NCBI GenBank assembly: GCA_965205595.1
Contig: CBDBHI010000080.1
Location: 48,074-112,073, forward strand
Direction of reading: 5' to 3'
Length of the DNA stretch: 64,000 bases
Source: CATQHP01 sp965205595
GTDB lineage: Bacteria > Acidobacteriota > Terriglobia > Bryobacterales > UBA6623
The notes beneath the pieces were generated by a model. That model searched no databases. It saw only the letters and a list, made by a program, of their open reading frames with translations, and was not told the DNA's origin. Each line of letters begins with the position of its first letter. Position 1 is the first letter of the stretch. Position numbers and translations under genes: made by a program. Positions 50,686 through 59,658 of the stretch are shown in pieces.

Positions 50686-50808
50686 GGCTCTTTCTGGCGG
50701 CTCTCGCTGTCGTTCCACTGTTGGCGGAATTGACGCTACTGGAGCAGCAACTCGTGCGAATCGCCGAGATACATACCATTTACGTCGACGAACTTGTGGG
50801 CGATGGCG
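50682..50808 (+). pseudogene. 5' part of an exported-protein gene split by an insertion sequence
   Basis: ATG 50682 overlaps the previous stop (ATGA) and starts a signal peptide (MRLFLAALAVVPLLAELTLL), then RIAEIHTIYVDELVGDG. At 50808 the coding sequence enters the insertion sequence and stops shortly after, at a TGA in the element. The rest of the gene is at 52421-52866. Joining the pieces after removing the element and one copy of the 7-bp duplication GATGGCG gives an open 191-codon frame (VDELVGDGGIHLRDMVIGS). Function unknown: similar exported proteins with YVDEL and DMxIxxLQ-type segments occur in Acidobacteria. Confidence 0.8.
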
Positions 50809-50813
50809 TCTTG

Positions 50814-50868
50814 TCCAATACAAGATGAGCCTGAAGGGGAGGGCGATTCCAATACAAGATGAGCCTGA
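50814..50868 (+). repeat. Tandem 21-bp left-end repeat of the insertion sequence
   Basis: The 21-base sequence starting TCCAATACAAGATGAGCC is identical at 50814-50834 and 50848-50868, a 34-bp spacing. The right end has only one copy. Such subterminal repeats are usually transposase-binding sites. Confidence 0.75.
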
Positions 50869-50910
50869 CGGGGATCCGTTGGGTGGTCAGGAACAGAGCA
50901 GCTGCGGGCG

Positions 50911-52164
50911 ATGGGAGTCGCCGTGCAGCAAGCCGAATCGCTGAGTCTGGAGCAGATCGAGTGTTTTCTCGACGGGTGCCAATCCGTCGCCTTCGAGGGC
51001 GGCAATCGAAGCGACAAATATGCGCTCGTCGAAAGCGTCTTGAAGCGGCATCACTATGCCGACCAGAAGCGCTCCGTCAAGGGTCTCCTGCGGCGTTATC
51101 TCGCTAAGCTCACGGGCTTAAGCCGCGCGCAACTCACCCGCCTGATCGGACAGTTCTTGCACACGCGTTGCGTCCGTCCGAGGGCCTATCGGCGGCGCCG
51201 TTTTCCCAGCAAGTACACACGCGCCGACAGCGTCTTACTGGCGCACGTCGATCGAGTTCATCAGCGCCTCTCGGGGCCGGCCACCCGCCGCATTCTCCAA
51301 CGCGAGTTCCAGATCTACGGCCGCAAAGAGTTTCGACGCCTGGCCGAATTGTCCGTGGGCCAGCTGTACAACTTGCGAAAAAGAGCCGTCTACCAACGTC
51401 ACAGTTTGCATCTCGACAAGACCCGTCCCACGCCCGTTGCGATCGGCGAACGCCGCCAACCCGAGCCGCGAGGACGTCCGGGCTACCTGCGCATCGACAC
51501 CGTGCACTCGCCCGAACAGGAAGGTGAAAAAGGCGCCTACAGCATCAACGTGGTCGACGAAGTGACGCAGTGGCAGGCCGTCGGCTGCGTCCAACGCATC
51601 AACGAAAATCACCTCATTCCCTTGCTGGAAGGGCTTTTGGAACAATTTCCATTTATCGTTCGCGGCTTTCACTCCGACAATGGCAGCGAATTCGTCAACC
51701 ATCAAACCGCTAAACTGCTCGAGAAGTTGCGAATTGAATTTACGAAGTCTCGCGCGCGCCGTTCGAACGACAATGCCTTGGTCGAAACCAAGAACGGCGC
51801 GGTGGTGCGCAAGTGGATGGGCTACCAGTTTTTGCCCTCGGAAGCGACGCAGGCGATCGACACCTTCTACCGCCAGTGGCTCAACCCGTACTTGAATTTT
51901 CATCGCCCATGCGCTTTCGCCAGCGAGCGCCGAGACCGCCGCGGCAAGTTGCGCAAGGTGTACGCCGAGTGGAGCACGCCGTGGGAAAAGCTGCTCAGCC
52001 TGCCCGCCGAGCAGCGCGGCCTGCGCGCGGATCGCTCGCTCAAGAAGCTCCAAGCGCGAGCGGACACTTGTTCCGACACCGAGTTTGCCGAGCAACTCGA
52101 CGCTCAGCGCAACGAACTGCAACGCGTCTGCAAAGACCTCGCGATCTGCTGGCGCACGCGCTAG
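50911..52164 (+). CDS. Transposase (integrase-core DDE)
   Basis: A 417-residue transposase from ATG 50911. The N-terminal ~150 residues are helical and basic, with a helix-turn-helix-like region (KLTGLSRAQLTRLIGQFL). The catalytic core carries the DDE triad in IDTVHSPEQEGEKGAYS (Asp), GFHSDNGSEFVN (Asp) and SNDNALVETKN (Glu), the rve/IS3-IS481 style. A C-terminal basic tail follows. The 349-residue ORF on the opposite strand is a shadow of this gene. Confidence 0.88.
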   Translation: MGVAVQQAESLSLEQIECFLDGCQSVAFEGGNRSDKYALVESVLKRHHYADQKRSVKGLLRRYLAKLTGLSRAQLTRLIGQFLHTRCVRPRAYRRRRFPSKYTRADSVLLAHVDRVHQRLSGPATRRILQREFQIYGRKEFRRLAELSVGQLYNLRKRAVYQRHSLHLDKTRPTPVAIGERRQPEPRGRPGYLRIDTVHSPEQEGEKGAYSINVVDEVTQWQAVGCVQRINENHLIPLLEGLLEQFPFIVRGFHSDNGSEFVNHQTAKLLEKLRIEFTKSRARRSNDNALVETKNGAVVRKWMGYQFLPSEATQAIDTFYRQWLNPYLNFHRPCAFASERRDRRGKLRKVYAEWSTPWEKLLSLPAEQRGLRADRSLKKLQARADTCSDTEFAEQLDAQRNELQRVCKDLAICWRTR

Positions 52165-52190
52165 ACAACGCCCCGACCCGAGGCGTTGTC
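52164..52190 (+). terminator. Hairpin after the transposase gene
   Basis: A 9-bp stem (GACAACGCC 52164-52172 and GGCGTTGTC 52182-52190) with a 9-base loop begins at the last base of the transposase stop codon. It may act as the transposase terminator, though no T-run follows. Confidence 0.45.
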
Positions 52191-52420
52191 GGCTCCTCCG
52201 GCCCACGTCCGAAGACGGCCGTGGGGTCTCGCCTGGGATGGCTGCAAAGGGGGATTGGGGTGCCGCCCCTTCCCCCTTATGCAATCCCCCTCACCCCGCC
52301 CTACGGGCCCCACAACGGGCTTCAACCTCAAGCCCCAATCCGAGCTATAATCCCTCCTGCCCACAGCTACCTTCGCCTGCCTCCTTCAGGCTCATCTTTC
52401 GATTGGAAAAGAGGATGGCG

Positions 52421-52866
52421 GCATCCATCTTCGCGACATGGTTATTGGCAGCATTCAGCGTTCTGGGGTGTTCGTGCTGACCGAGGACGAATCTAAAGCC
52501 GACGCCTTTTTGCGAGGGTCCGCCGAAGACCTGATATTTACCGACTATGCCAACGAACGACGAGGCCTCAACGTGCGCGGCGCGGCTTCTAACAGTCAAA
52601 GAAACAGCGGGGAGTCTGACTACCAGTCGACAAGCTTCGGAGTGGGGGAGACCGACACGACCCAACGGCGGGAGAGGAAGCACGAGGCTTCGGCGGCGCT
52701 GCGGCTCGTTCTTAGGAGCGGAGAAGTGATTTGGTCAACGACTCGCCAGAGCCTGGGCGCGAAGTATAAAAGTTCGGGGGCCGATGTCGCGGACCTCGTC
52801 GCCAGGGATTTAGGGCTGGCACATAAGCGCGCGCAGAAGCTGAATCGCGAATCGCCCTCACGGTAG
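52421..52866 (+). pseudogene. 3' part of the split exported-protein gene
   Basis: The remaining coding part after the second GATGGCG copy. It reads IHLRDMVIGSIQRSGVFVLT, EDESKADAFLRGSAEDLIF and ends SGADVADLVARDLGLAHKRA plus a short basic tail. A TTG or ATG start inside (ATG 52438) could give a 142-residue protein, but without a signal peptide. It probably forms the second half of the exported protein described at 50682-50808. Confidence 0.78.
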
Positions 52867-52926
52867 GCCCTGAAGGCCCAGCCCATTACAGCCGATTTCG
52901 TTCGGGAGTAGCCGGTTGCGGCGCGC

Positions 52927-54167
52927 GTGAAGTCCAAAGCCTTCATTCCCGAACTCGACGGTATTCGCGGTGTTGCCATCGCTCTGGTGATGCTATATCA
53001 CCTGTGGAGCTACGGCGGCGATAACCCGCTCGGGCAAGCCATCGGCGCATTCCACGCCGTTGGATGGATAGGCGTCGATATTTTTTCGCTCTCAGCGGAT
53101 TCCTGATAACCGGAATTCTGCTCGATACGCACCACCGCGACGACTACTTCCGACGATTCTATACGCGACGTGCATTGAGAATTTTTCCTCTCTACTACGC
53201 TGTTGTAACCGTCGTCGCCCTGGCAGGTTTTGCTAACATTTGGGGCCGATTTGCGATCGAACATCCGGCGTTGGAACATCCACAGACTGTTTGGGCTCAC
53301 TACCTGTACCTGACCAATTTCGTGATCGCCTGGGTTGGCGAAGACTATCTCCCTATCGACATCGCTTGGTCACTCGCGATCGAGGAGCAATTCTATCTCG
53401 TCGTTCCGTTGATTGTCAGGCTCCTGCGCCCGGTAGCTCTCGAACGCTTATTGTGGACGGTGGTTGCGGCGACCCCGCTTTTACGATGGCTGGTATGGAG
53501 CGCATTTGATACTGGCTATCTGCCCGTACATGTACTGTCATTTACTCGCATGGATGCGATTGCCGTGGGTTGCCTGGCCGCGGTCGTCCTGCGTCGCGTG
53601 GTGCCTCCGAGCCGAAACACGATCAGGTTGTTGGCTATCGCGCTTACCGCCGGCGCGTTTGCCGCCCTCGCCATACTCTCGAAGGGGGACGGATTATACA
53701 TCGTAGTCGGATATTCCCTACCAGCGCCGGCTGTTGCAGCTTGGATTCTCAAGCTCCGGCTCAACGGCGGTAGTTGCCGATTTTTCGTATCAGCGCCGTT
53801 GAGACTGCTAGGCCGTCTGTCGTACGGCCTCTACTTGTTCCACCTTCCGGCTCGATTCCTCGTTGATTCACTGCTTCAGTTCAACATCGAAAGTTTGTGG
53901 GAAGGCGTGATTCGCACCGCCGTGATCTCGGGGCTCTCGGCGGGACTGGCGTGGCTAAGCTGGCGATACTTTGAGCAGCCGATCCTTCGCTCGAGGGACA
54001 ACGACGAGCGTGGCCGGCGAAGGCGCAGGGATCGAACGCACTTGCTCGAATACGCGCCCCTGAACTTAGTCCCGACAGTTTCGGCGGTCGCGGTTCAAGG
54101 GTCCGGGCCGCGAGCGTTTGGCCGGTGGATTTTTCGACGTGAAAAATCAAGCCATGAGCAGGCCTAG
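52927..54167 (+). CDS. OafA-type membrane acyltransferase, frameshifted at a T run
   Basis: Two overlapping frames make up one acyltransferase-3 protein (PF01757). From GTG 52927 the first frame reads FIPELDGIRGVAIALVMLYH (the conserved His) and GWIGVDIF, then diverges into SLSADS and stops. The second frame resumes FFALSGFLITGILLDTHH and contains RALRIFPLYYAVVT, AWSLAIEEQFYLVVPLIV, RMDAIAVGCLAAVVL and a long membrane-rich region. One extra T in the T6 run at 53081-53086 would merge them into a 413-residue protein. These enzymes O-acylate sugars of LPS or peptidoglycan. The slip could be a mutation, phase variation or sequence error. Confidence 0.72.
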
Positions 54168-54886
54168 CGCCCAATAGCTAGTCGCATCGCTAACTCGGGT
54201 GGCAGGCCGGCCCGCTCAATCTTAAGCTGCGCCGCCGCCACATCATATGGACAGCGGTGGTACGAAAGCGACCGCTTCTCGCTGTCGTACAACGCGTAGC
54301 CAGCCTCCCAAATCATATCGCGGGGCTGGCCGACCGAGCCGGGGTTTATCCAATAGAGCCAATTTGGATTCAGCTCGACGGCGTCCGCCTCCCGGAGAGT
54401 CCGAACATCCCGCCGATCAATTTGCACGAATCCGCCCTGGATGTGCGTATGTCCGAAGAAGACCGGATTGCCTTCCGCGTCGCCTTGATTCAAGACATCG
54501 TCAGAACAGATCAGATACTCATCTTCGTCTGTAAACGAGCCATGAACCATCGAAAATCCATTGACCTGAACAGGGCCACTCGCCAATCCGCTAAGGTAGT
54601 CCCGATTTTCCGCCGACAATTCGGTGCCCGTCCATTCGCACGATGCCCTCGCGAGGGGATTAAACGTCTCAGCCGAGTCTAGACCGCAACAGGCACGATC
54701 GTGATTTCCGCGAATCACGAAATCGGACTCTTCGCGCACCCAATCGGTCACTCGATTGGGATCCGCACCGTAGCCCACCATATCGCCGAGGCAGCAAATC
54801 GTTTCAAACTTGCCGTCCGCATGGGCCAACACACTCACGAGTGCCTCCCAATTGGCATGTATATCGCTAAGAATTAAGTAACGCAT
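54164..54886 (-). CDS. Calcineurin-like metallophosphoesterase
   Basis: A 240-residue phosphoesterase. Its metal sites are in LILSDIHANWEALVSVL (DIHAN), CLGDMVGYGADP (GDMVGYG), IRGNHDRACCG (GNHD), SMVHGSFTDEDEYL, and FFGHTHIQGGF (GHTH). This set and the short length fit the YfcE/diadenosine tetraphosphatase-like group. It lies 4 bp past the acyltransferase end on the opposite strand and 23 bp after the other phosphoesterase, probably as the second gene of a two-gene operon. Substrate unknown. Confidence 0.9.
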   Translation of the reverse strand: MRYLILSDIHANWEALVSVLAHADGKFETICCLGDMVGYGADPNRVTDWVREESDFVIRGNHDRACCGLDSAETFNPLARASCEWTGTELSAENRDYLSGLASGPVQVNGFSMVHGSFTDEDEYLICSDDVLNQGDAEGNPVFFGHTHIQGGFVQIDRRDVRTLREADAVELNPNWLYWINPGSVGQPRDMIWEAGYALYDSEKRSLSYHRCPYDVAAAQLKIERAGLPPELAMRLAIGR

Positions 54887-54909
54887 TGTCGGCTCAAGTA
54901 CATAGCTGT

Positions 54910-56121
54910 TTATGATTGTTTCAATCGGAGTAGCGGGATTTCCGGGAGGGCGCCGATTCGCATTGGCAGATTGACCGTTCCAATACCTCGACTGACATAG
55001 AGCGCGGCATTTCCGATTCGGTACTCCCCGTAGACGTAAGGTGTAAAAAAGAGAGCCGGGTTTAGATACTGTTCGACGATTTCCACAGTGACTTGTCCGC
55101 CGTGCGTGTGTCCACCAATAGTCAGATCATATCCCAATTCCTCGGCCTTGGGAAACACATCTGGATTGTGAGAGAGCAATATATTAGTCGCGTCCGGTCG
55201 AATGTGTGACGATGCGTTCCTGAGATAAGGGGCTGATTTTTTCTGGTAATCCACGCCACAGACGTTTAGTTTTGAGGAACCTACGGTTAGAAGCTCTGAT
55301 TCGGAGCGAAAAAAACGGACCCCTTTTCCGGCTCCGTAAGTTTTCGTAAATTTTTCAGCCTCGGCGAAAATTTCGTGGTTGCCCAGACAGCCCACCACGC
55401 CATAGTCGGCCTTCAGACGCGCCAGCCGATCGAGACATCTCTGAAGCGGGTCTTCCTTCGCTGTAATCAGGTCGCCCGTGACGACGGCAAGATTTGCCGA
55501 GCAGTCGTTCGCCATGTCGACGGCATACTCTAGATCGGCGATCGAGAAGAATGGACCGCAGTGAATATCTGTGATCTGGACGATCTTGAAGCCATCTAAG
55601 TCATCGGGCAAGCCTGGTATGTAGATGTCTCGTTCATCGACCGAGAGCTTGCGCCGACCGATCAGAGTACCGTATCCGGCAACGCCAAAAGGCGCCGCCA
55701 TCGCAAGCGCGGCGGCGGGCTTTAGAAACTCGCGGCGCGCCATCATCGGTGGCACCGTTGCTCTCTGAACGCCAACGTCTGGCTCAACCTGTGGTCTGAC
55801 GCGCAGGGCAAGCCGCCACAACCATAGCAGCGCGTACGCCCCAAAGCTGCCGACAACCCAGCAAGCCGCAACCGGACGCCACCAGAAGGCCTCCCTGGAA
55901 ACGTCAAACACAATCGCGTCGACGTTAAACATACCGCTCACGGCTAGAAACGTCATGCCGGCGGCACCAGCAAGCAGCGCGATGACCCTGTTGAGGCGCC
56001 ACAGGGACGTCACGATTTCGATCTGAGATGCAATCAGAAAACAGCGGACGAGAGTTACCGCGATTCCGAACGAGAGCGGCAGGTGCTCCTCTAGTGCAAA
56101 GATCTCGAACAGGGCGTTCAT
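54910..56121 (-). CDS. Membrane-anchored metallophosphoesterase (YkuE/LpxG-like)
   Basis: A 403-residue protein. The first ~110 residues have four hydrophobic segments (VTLVRCFLIASQIEIVTSLW, VIALLAGAAGMTFLAVSGMF, WRPVAACWVVGSFGAYALLW and a partial fourth). Then a Tat-like stretch, MMARREFLKPAAALAMAAP, precedes the phosphoesterase domain. Metal motifs are VQITDIHCGPFFS, VTGDLITAKED, CLGNHEIFAEA, LSHNPDVFPKA and IGGHTHGGQV. Family members act on lipid-linked substrates such as UDP-2,3-diacylglucosamine. The Tat motif between membrane spans and catalytic domain suggests the enzymatic part is outside. It is the first gene of a pair. Confidence 0.85.
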   Translation of the reverse strand: MNALFEIFALEEHLPLSFGIAVTLVRCFLIASQIEIVTSLWRLNRVIALLAGAAGMTFLAVSGMFNVDAIVFDVSREAFWWRPVAACWVVGSFGAYALLWLWRLALRVRPQVEPDVGVQRATVPPMMARREFLKPAAALAMAAPFGVAGYGTLIGRRKLSVDERDIYIPGLPDDLDGFKIVQITDIHCGPFFSIADLEYAVDMANDCSANLAVVTGDLITAKEDPLQRCLDRLARLKADYGVVGCLGNHEIFAEAEKFTKTYGAGKGVRFFRSESELLTVGSSKLNVCGVDYQKKSAPYLRNASSHIRPDATNILLSHNPDVFPKAEELGYDLTIGGHTHGGQVTVEIVEQYLNPALFFTPYVYGEYRIGNAALYVSRGIGTVNLPMRIGALPEIPLLRLKQS

Positions 56122-56267
56122 CTACATTTCCATCATGACGACCCAGGCCTCTTGCCGCCACGGGGAATTACCTAATCGGCGGGAAATTAGTACTGCCTTA
56201 TTCACCGTCAGCCGAACCCAATCGGTGCACCCGGTCCACGACGACGTTTTTCGACCCATCGGCGCAG

Positions 56268-59200
56268 CTAGTCTCCCGATTGCGCTGGCGACGGATCGGT
56301 CGAATGTGGCGGATAGAGCCACCGCTGTAGCCGCCCAAAATCGTCCAGAATCAGATATCCGACCGGGACCAACAGCAACGAAATCGCGGTCGCGAACACC
56401 ACGCCAAAGGCGATTGAAACCGCCATTGGTATCAGGAAGCGCGCCTGCACGCTGTTTTCAAGCATCAATGGTGTAATGCCGGCTGCCGTAGTGAGCGAAG
56501 TCAAGAGAATCGGTCGAAATCGCCTCACTCCGGCGTCGCGCACCACATCACTTATGGCTTTGCCGGCTCCACGACCATAGTTAATAAAAGAGACCATTAC
56601 CAGACTGTCGTTCACGACGACGCCGGCAACCGCGACAACTCCGCACATCGAAATAAACGTCATTGGCAGGCCCATTACAACGTGCCCCCAGATGGCGCCG
56701 ACAACTCCAAACGGAACGGCCGACATAACAATCAGGGGCTGTAGATACGATTTAAACGGGATCGCCATGAGCGCGTACATCACAAACAGCGCCGCGCCAA
56801 AGCCCACGTAAATTTGTTCCAAGAACTCTTGCTGGCGAGAGTAGTCGCCTTCAAAGGCGTATCGAATGGAGCGGTACTCGGCAGTCAACGTCGGCAAGAA
56901 TTCAGCTTCAATGCCGGAAAGTACCTCGTTGGCATTGGCGTTGATGTTGTCGACATCGGCGCTCACCGTGATTGAGCGTTGCCTGTTAACGCGGATGATA
57001 TTCGCGTAACCCCATCCCATCTCGGTCCGCGCGACCGTTCCGAAGGGAACTTCGCCGCCTGCCGGGGTTCGAATCCTCATGTTCTCGAGACTGCCGAGTG
57101 ATTCACGATGTTCTCGGGGGTAGCGGACCATCACGCGAATGTCGTCACGGCCGCGCTGGATGCGCTGGGCTTCTTCGCCGAAGAATCCCTGGCGAACCTG
57201 GCGCCCAAGGTCCGAAAGTGAAAGGCCGAGGGCCAGCGCGTTCGACCTTACAGCCAGTTTGACCTCCGACTTACCTCCCACATAGTTGTCGCTGATGTCA
57301 CTAACACCGCGGTAACTTCGCAATTCTTCTTTGGTCGCTTCGGCAGCGGCTTCGAGATCGGCCATGTTTGGACCGGTCAGCTCGATTGCGATTGGAGGCC
57401 CTTCGCGATCACCGCCATTCACAGTGAGCTTCTCGGCGCCAGGCACGACGCTGAGCCAATCTCTGACCATTCGAACAACCTCATCGTTGGCGACGTCGCG
57501 ATCCTCTGACGGCACTAGCTCGATCTCAATCGAAGCCACGTTCGGTGCCGAAACAGCCTGCAGGCTACCGTCGGGCCCACCTCCAGGGGGCAGCTCACCC
57601 AGCGATGTCAGCACGTGGCGCATCAGCGGGCGCTGGGACTCTCCGCTAACACGTTGCTTTAGATTCAGCACGTCCGTTTCGAGCGATGAGATGGCCCGTG
57701 CGGTAACGTTCGCCGGCGTGCCCTGCGGCATCGTTAACGCGATCAGAACCTTATTCGACTCATCCTGAGTCATGAAAATGAACTTCACCCAACCACCGCC
57801 AACGAGGCCGACCGTCAGAAAAAGTGTTGTCACCGCGAGCGAAACGGTCAAATAACGCCAGGTCAAGCAACACTCGAGAAGCGGGCGGTAAACGCGATCG
57901 ATAAACCACGCCAGCGCGCTCGACACCGCGCCAGTCAACCATTCCCACGGGCGTATCCAAATCGGTGTCGCCTTGCCCGGCGAAGGCAAATGTGAAAGAT
58001 GGAACGGCAGTATCAACTGCGACTCAATCAACGAAAAAATCAGGCAGGGGATCACTACGTACGGGATGTTCTCCACGATGCGGCCGCCAGTGCCGTCGAC
58101 TCCCAAAAATGGGGCAAACGCGACGACCGTGGTCATCACGCCGAAAATCACCGGAATCGCGACGTGTTGAGTTCCGTCGATGGCTGCCGTCAAGCCGTCT
58201 GCCTCGTGTTGCTGGCGGGAAAAGATGCTTTCGCCGACCACAATTGCATCGTCAACGACGATTCCAAGCACGAGGATGAATGAGAACAGAGAGATGACAT
58301 TGATTGAAATGCCGGCGACCGGCAAAACCGCGAGCGCGCCCAGGAACGAGACCGGGATTCCCAGCGCGACCCAAAACGCGAGCCTCAGGCGCAGAAACAG
58401 CGCCAGAACGATAAACACCAGAAGCAATCCTTGTGCGGCGTTCTTCAGCATCTGATCGATTCGAGCCTGCAGAAGTTCCGCGTCATCCTGCCAGGTGGTG
58501 AGTTGGATGCCCTCGGGCACGGCGGGCTGCTTGCGCCGTACATAGCCGTGGACGGCGTCTGAAATTTCCACGGCGCTTTCGTCGCCGACTCGAAACACCT
58601 GCACGAGCACGGCGGGCTGTCCATCGAGCCGCGTCCACTTTTCGTTCTCCTCGAAACCGTCGACGACACTTGCGACGTCACCCAAGTGGATTCTTGTTCC
58701 ATCCGGCCGGGTCAACAACGTCAAGCGCTCGAATTCTTCGCCGATGTAGGCCTGACCGTCGGTACGCAGCAGAATCTCGCCGCTTGAGGTCTTAAGCGAA
58801 CCACCGGGAAGCTCAACTGCTGTCCGGCGCACCCTCGATGCGACCTCATCGAACGTGAGCCCCCAGCGCCGAAGCGATCGTTCGGCAACCTCGATCGAGA
58901 TTTCATACGGCCGAGCGCTTTTCAGCTCGACCTGGCTGATGCCCTTGAGGTTGACTACTTCATCCCGAACTTGCTCGCCAAGGCGGCGCAGCGTCCGTTC
59001 ATCGGCGGGACCTGAAACGGAAATATTGATGACTTGCTTGCGGAGCTGAAGTTGCTCGATGATTGGCCGCTCGGTTTCGGCGGGAAAAGTGTCGATCGCG
59101 TCGACGCGCGCTTTTACGTCGTCGAGAAACTCGCGCGGATCGTAGTCGGTATCGATCTGGACAAAGACACTCCCAACACCCGCAGAAGCCACGGATGTAA

Positions 59201-59441
59201 TTTTCTTGATGCCGTCGAGCCCCTGAATCGCTTCCTCGACGCGGATTACGACGCCCTCTTCGACTTCTTCCGGCGCAGCGCCGCGGTAGGGCACTGAGAC
59301 GCGAACGACTTCAATCGAAAATTCCGGAAAGACCTCCTGCTTGCGCGCGGGAACGCTCAGTACGCCGGCGGCGACGATGACGAACATCATCAGGTTTGCG
59401 ACGACACCATTCGACGCAAACCAACGGATTAGGCGCGACAT
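56268..59441 (-). CDS. RND efflux pump, inner-membrane component (second, orphan)
   Basis: A 1057-residue RND transporter closely related to the pump at 42664-45882; both share GFFGEEAQRIQRGRDDIRVM in the same region. Motifs: IRWFASNGVVANLMMFVIV, LFSFILVLGIVVDDAIVVGE, and AVAGVVVNDSLVMVSF with RPILLTSLTTAAGITPLML. There is no adaptor or outer-membrane gene next to it and no regulator nearby, so it must use a partner from elsewhere, perhaps those of the first operon. Substrate is unknown. It is divergent from the glycosyltransferase gene (~215 bp between). Confidence 0.93.
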   Translation of the reverse strand: MSRLIRWFASNGVVANLMMFVIVAAGVLSVPARKQEVFPEFSIEVVRVSVPYRGAAPEEVEEGVVIRVEEAIQGLDGIKKITSVASAGVGSVFVQIDTDYDPREFLDDVKARVDAIDTFPAETERPIIEQLQLRKQVINISVSGPADERTLRRLGEQVRDEVVNLKGISQVELKSARPYEISIEVAERSLRRWGLTFDEVASRVRRTAVELPGGSLKTSSGEILLRTDGQAYIGEEFERLTLLTRPDGTRIHLGDVASVVDGFEENEKWTRLDGQPAVLVQVFRVGDESAVEISDAVHGYVRRKQPAVPEGIQLTTWQDDAELLQARIDQMLKNAAQGLLLVFIVLALFLRLRLAFWVALGIPVSFLGALAVLPVAGISINVISLFSFILVLGIVVDDAIVVGESIFSRQQHEADGLTAAIDGTQHVAIPVIFGVMTTVVAFAPFLGVDGTGGRIVENIPYVVIPCLIFSLIESQLILPFHLSHLPSPGKATPIWIRPWEWLTGAVSSALAWFIDRVYRPLLECCLTWRYLTVSLAVTTLFLTVGLVGGGWVKFIFMTQDESNKVLIALTMPQGTPANVTARAISSLETDVLNLKQRVSGESQRPLMRHVLTSLGELPPGGGPDGSLQAVSAPNVASIEIELVPSEDRDVANDEVVRMVRDWLSVVPGAEKLTVNGGDREGPPIAIELTGPNMADLEAAAEATKEELRSYRGVSDISDNYVGGKSEVKLAVRSNALALGLSLSDLGRQVRQGFFGEEAQRIQRGRDDIRVMVRYPREHRESLGSLENMRIRTPAGGEVPFGTVARTEMGWGYANIIRVNRQRSITVSADVDNINANANEVLSGIEAEFLPTLTAEYRSIRYAFEGDYSRQQEFLEQIYVGFGAALFVMYALMAIPFKSYLQPLIVMSAVPFGVVGAIWGHVVMGLPMTFISMCGVVAVAGVVVNDSLVMVSFINYGRGAGKAISDVVRDAGVRRFRPILLTSLTTAAGITPLMLENSVQARFLIPMAVSIAFGVVFATAISLLLVPVGYLILDDFGRLQRWLYPPHSTDPSPAQSGD

Positions 59442-59658
59442 GAGTACGGGCTACTGGGCTGTCCCCGAGAAACCGTTGCACCGAAGTGAATTGATCCTCT
59501 CGCGAAAATCTCTTGCACCTGGCTCGAACAGACCGCAGCCGATCGACAACGAAGTTTCCGGGGCAGCCCGCTACTTTCAATTTAGTACGTAGCCGATAAA
59601 AGAAAGGTCCGTCGGATCACGTGCGCGATCATAGGAAGAATCTTTTGACAAACGTTTG

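Larger units (their letters stand above)
50809..52413 (+). mobile_element. Insertion sequence, ~1.6 kb, DDE integrase-core type
   Basis: The element carries one transposase gene and ends in imperfect inverted repeats (left TCTTGTCCAATACAAGATG; right end, reversed, TCTTTTCCAATCGAAAGATG). Both sides are flanked by GATGGCG (50802-50808 and 52414-52420), a likely 7-bp target duplication; the fit is slightly imperfect for 8 bp. The left end has a second 21-bp copy of its repeat (50848-50868), 34 bp after the first. A hairpin follows the transposase stop. The exact IS family was not settled. Removing the element repairs the host gene. Confidence 0.8.

Noticed and set aside
51235..52284. 349-residue open frame on the minus strand opposite the transposase
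   Set aside because: It covers the transposase in the other strand and has no protein motif; it arises from the GC-rich codon use of the real gene.
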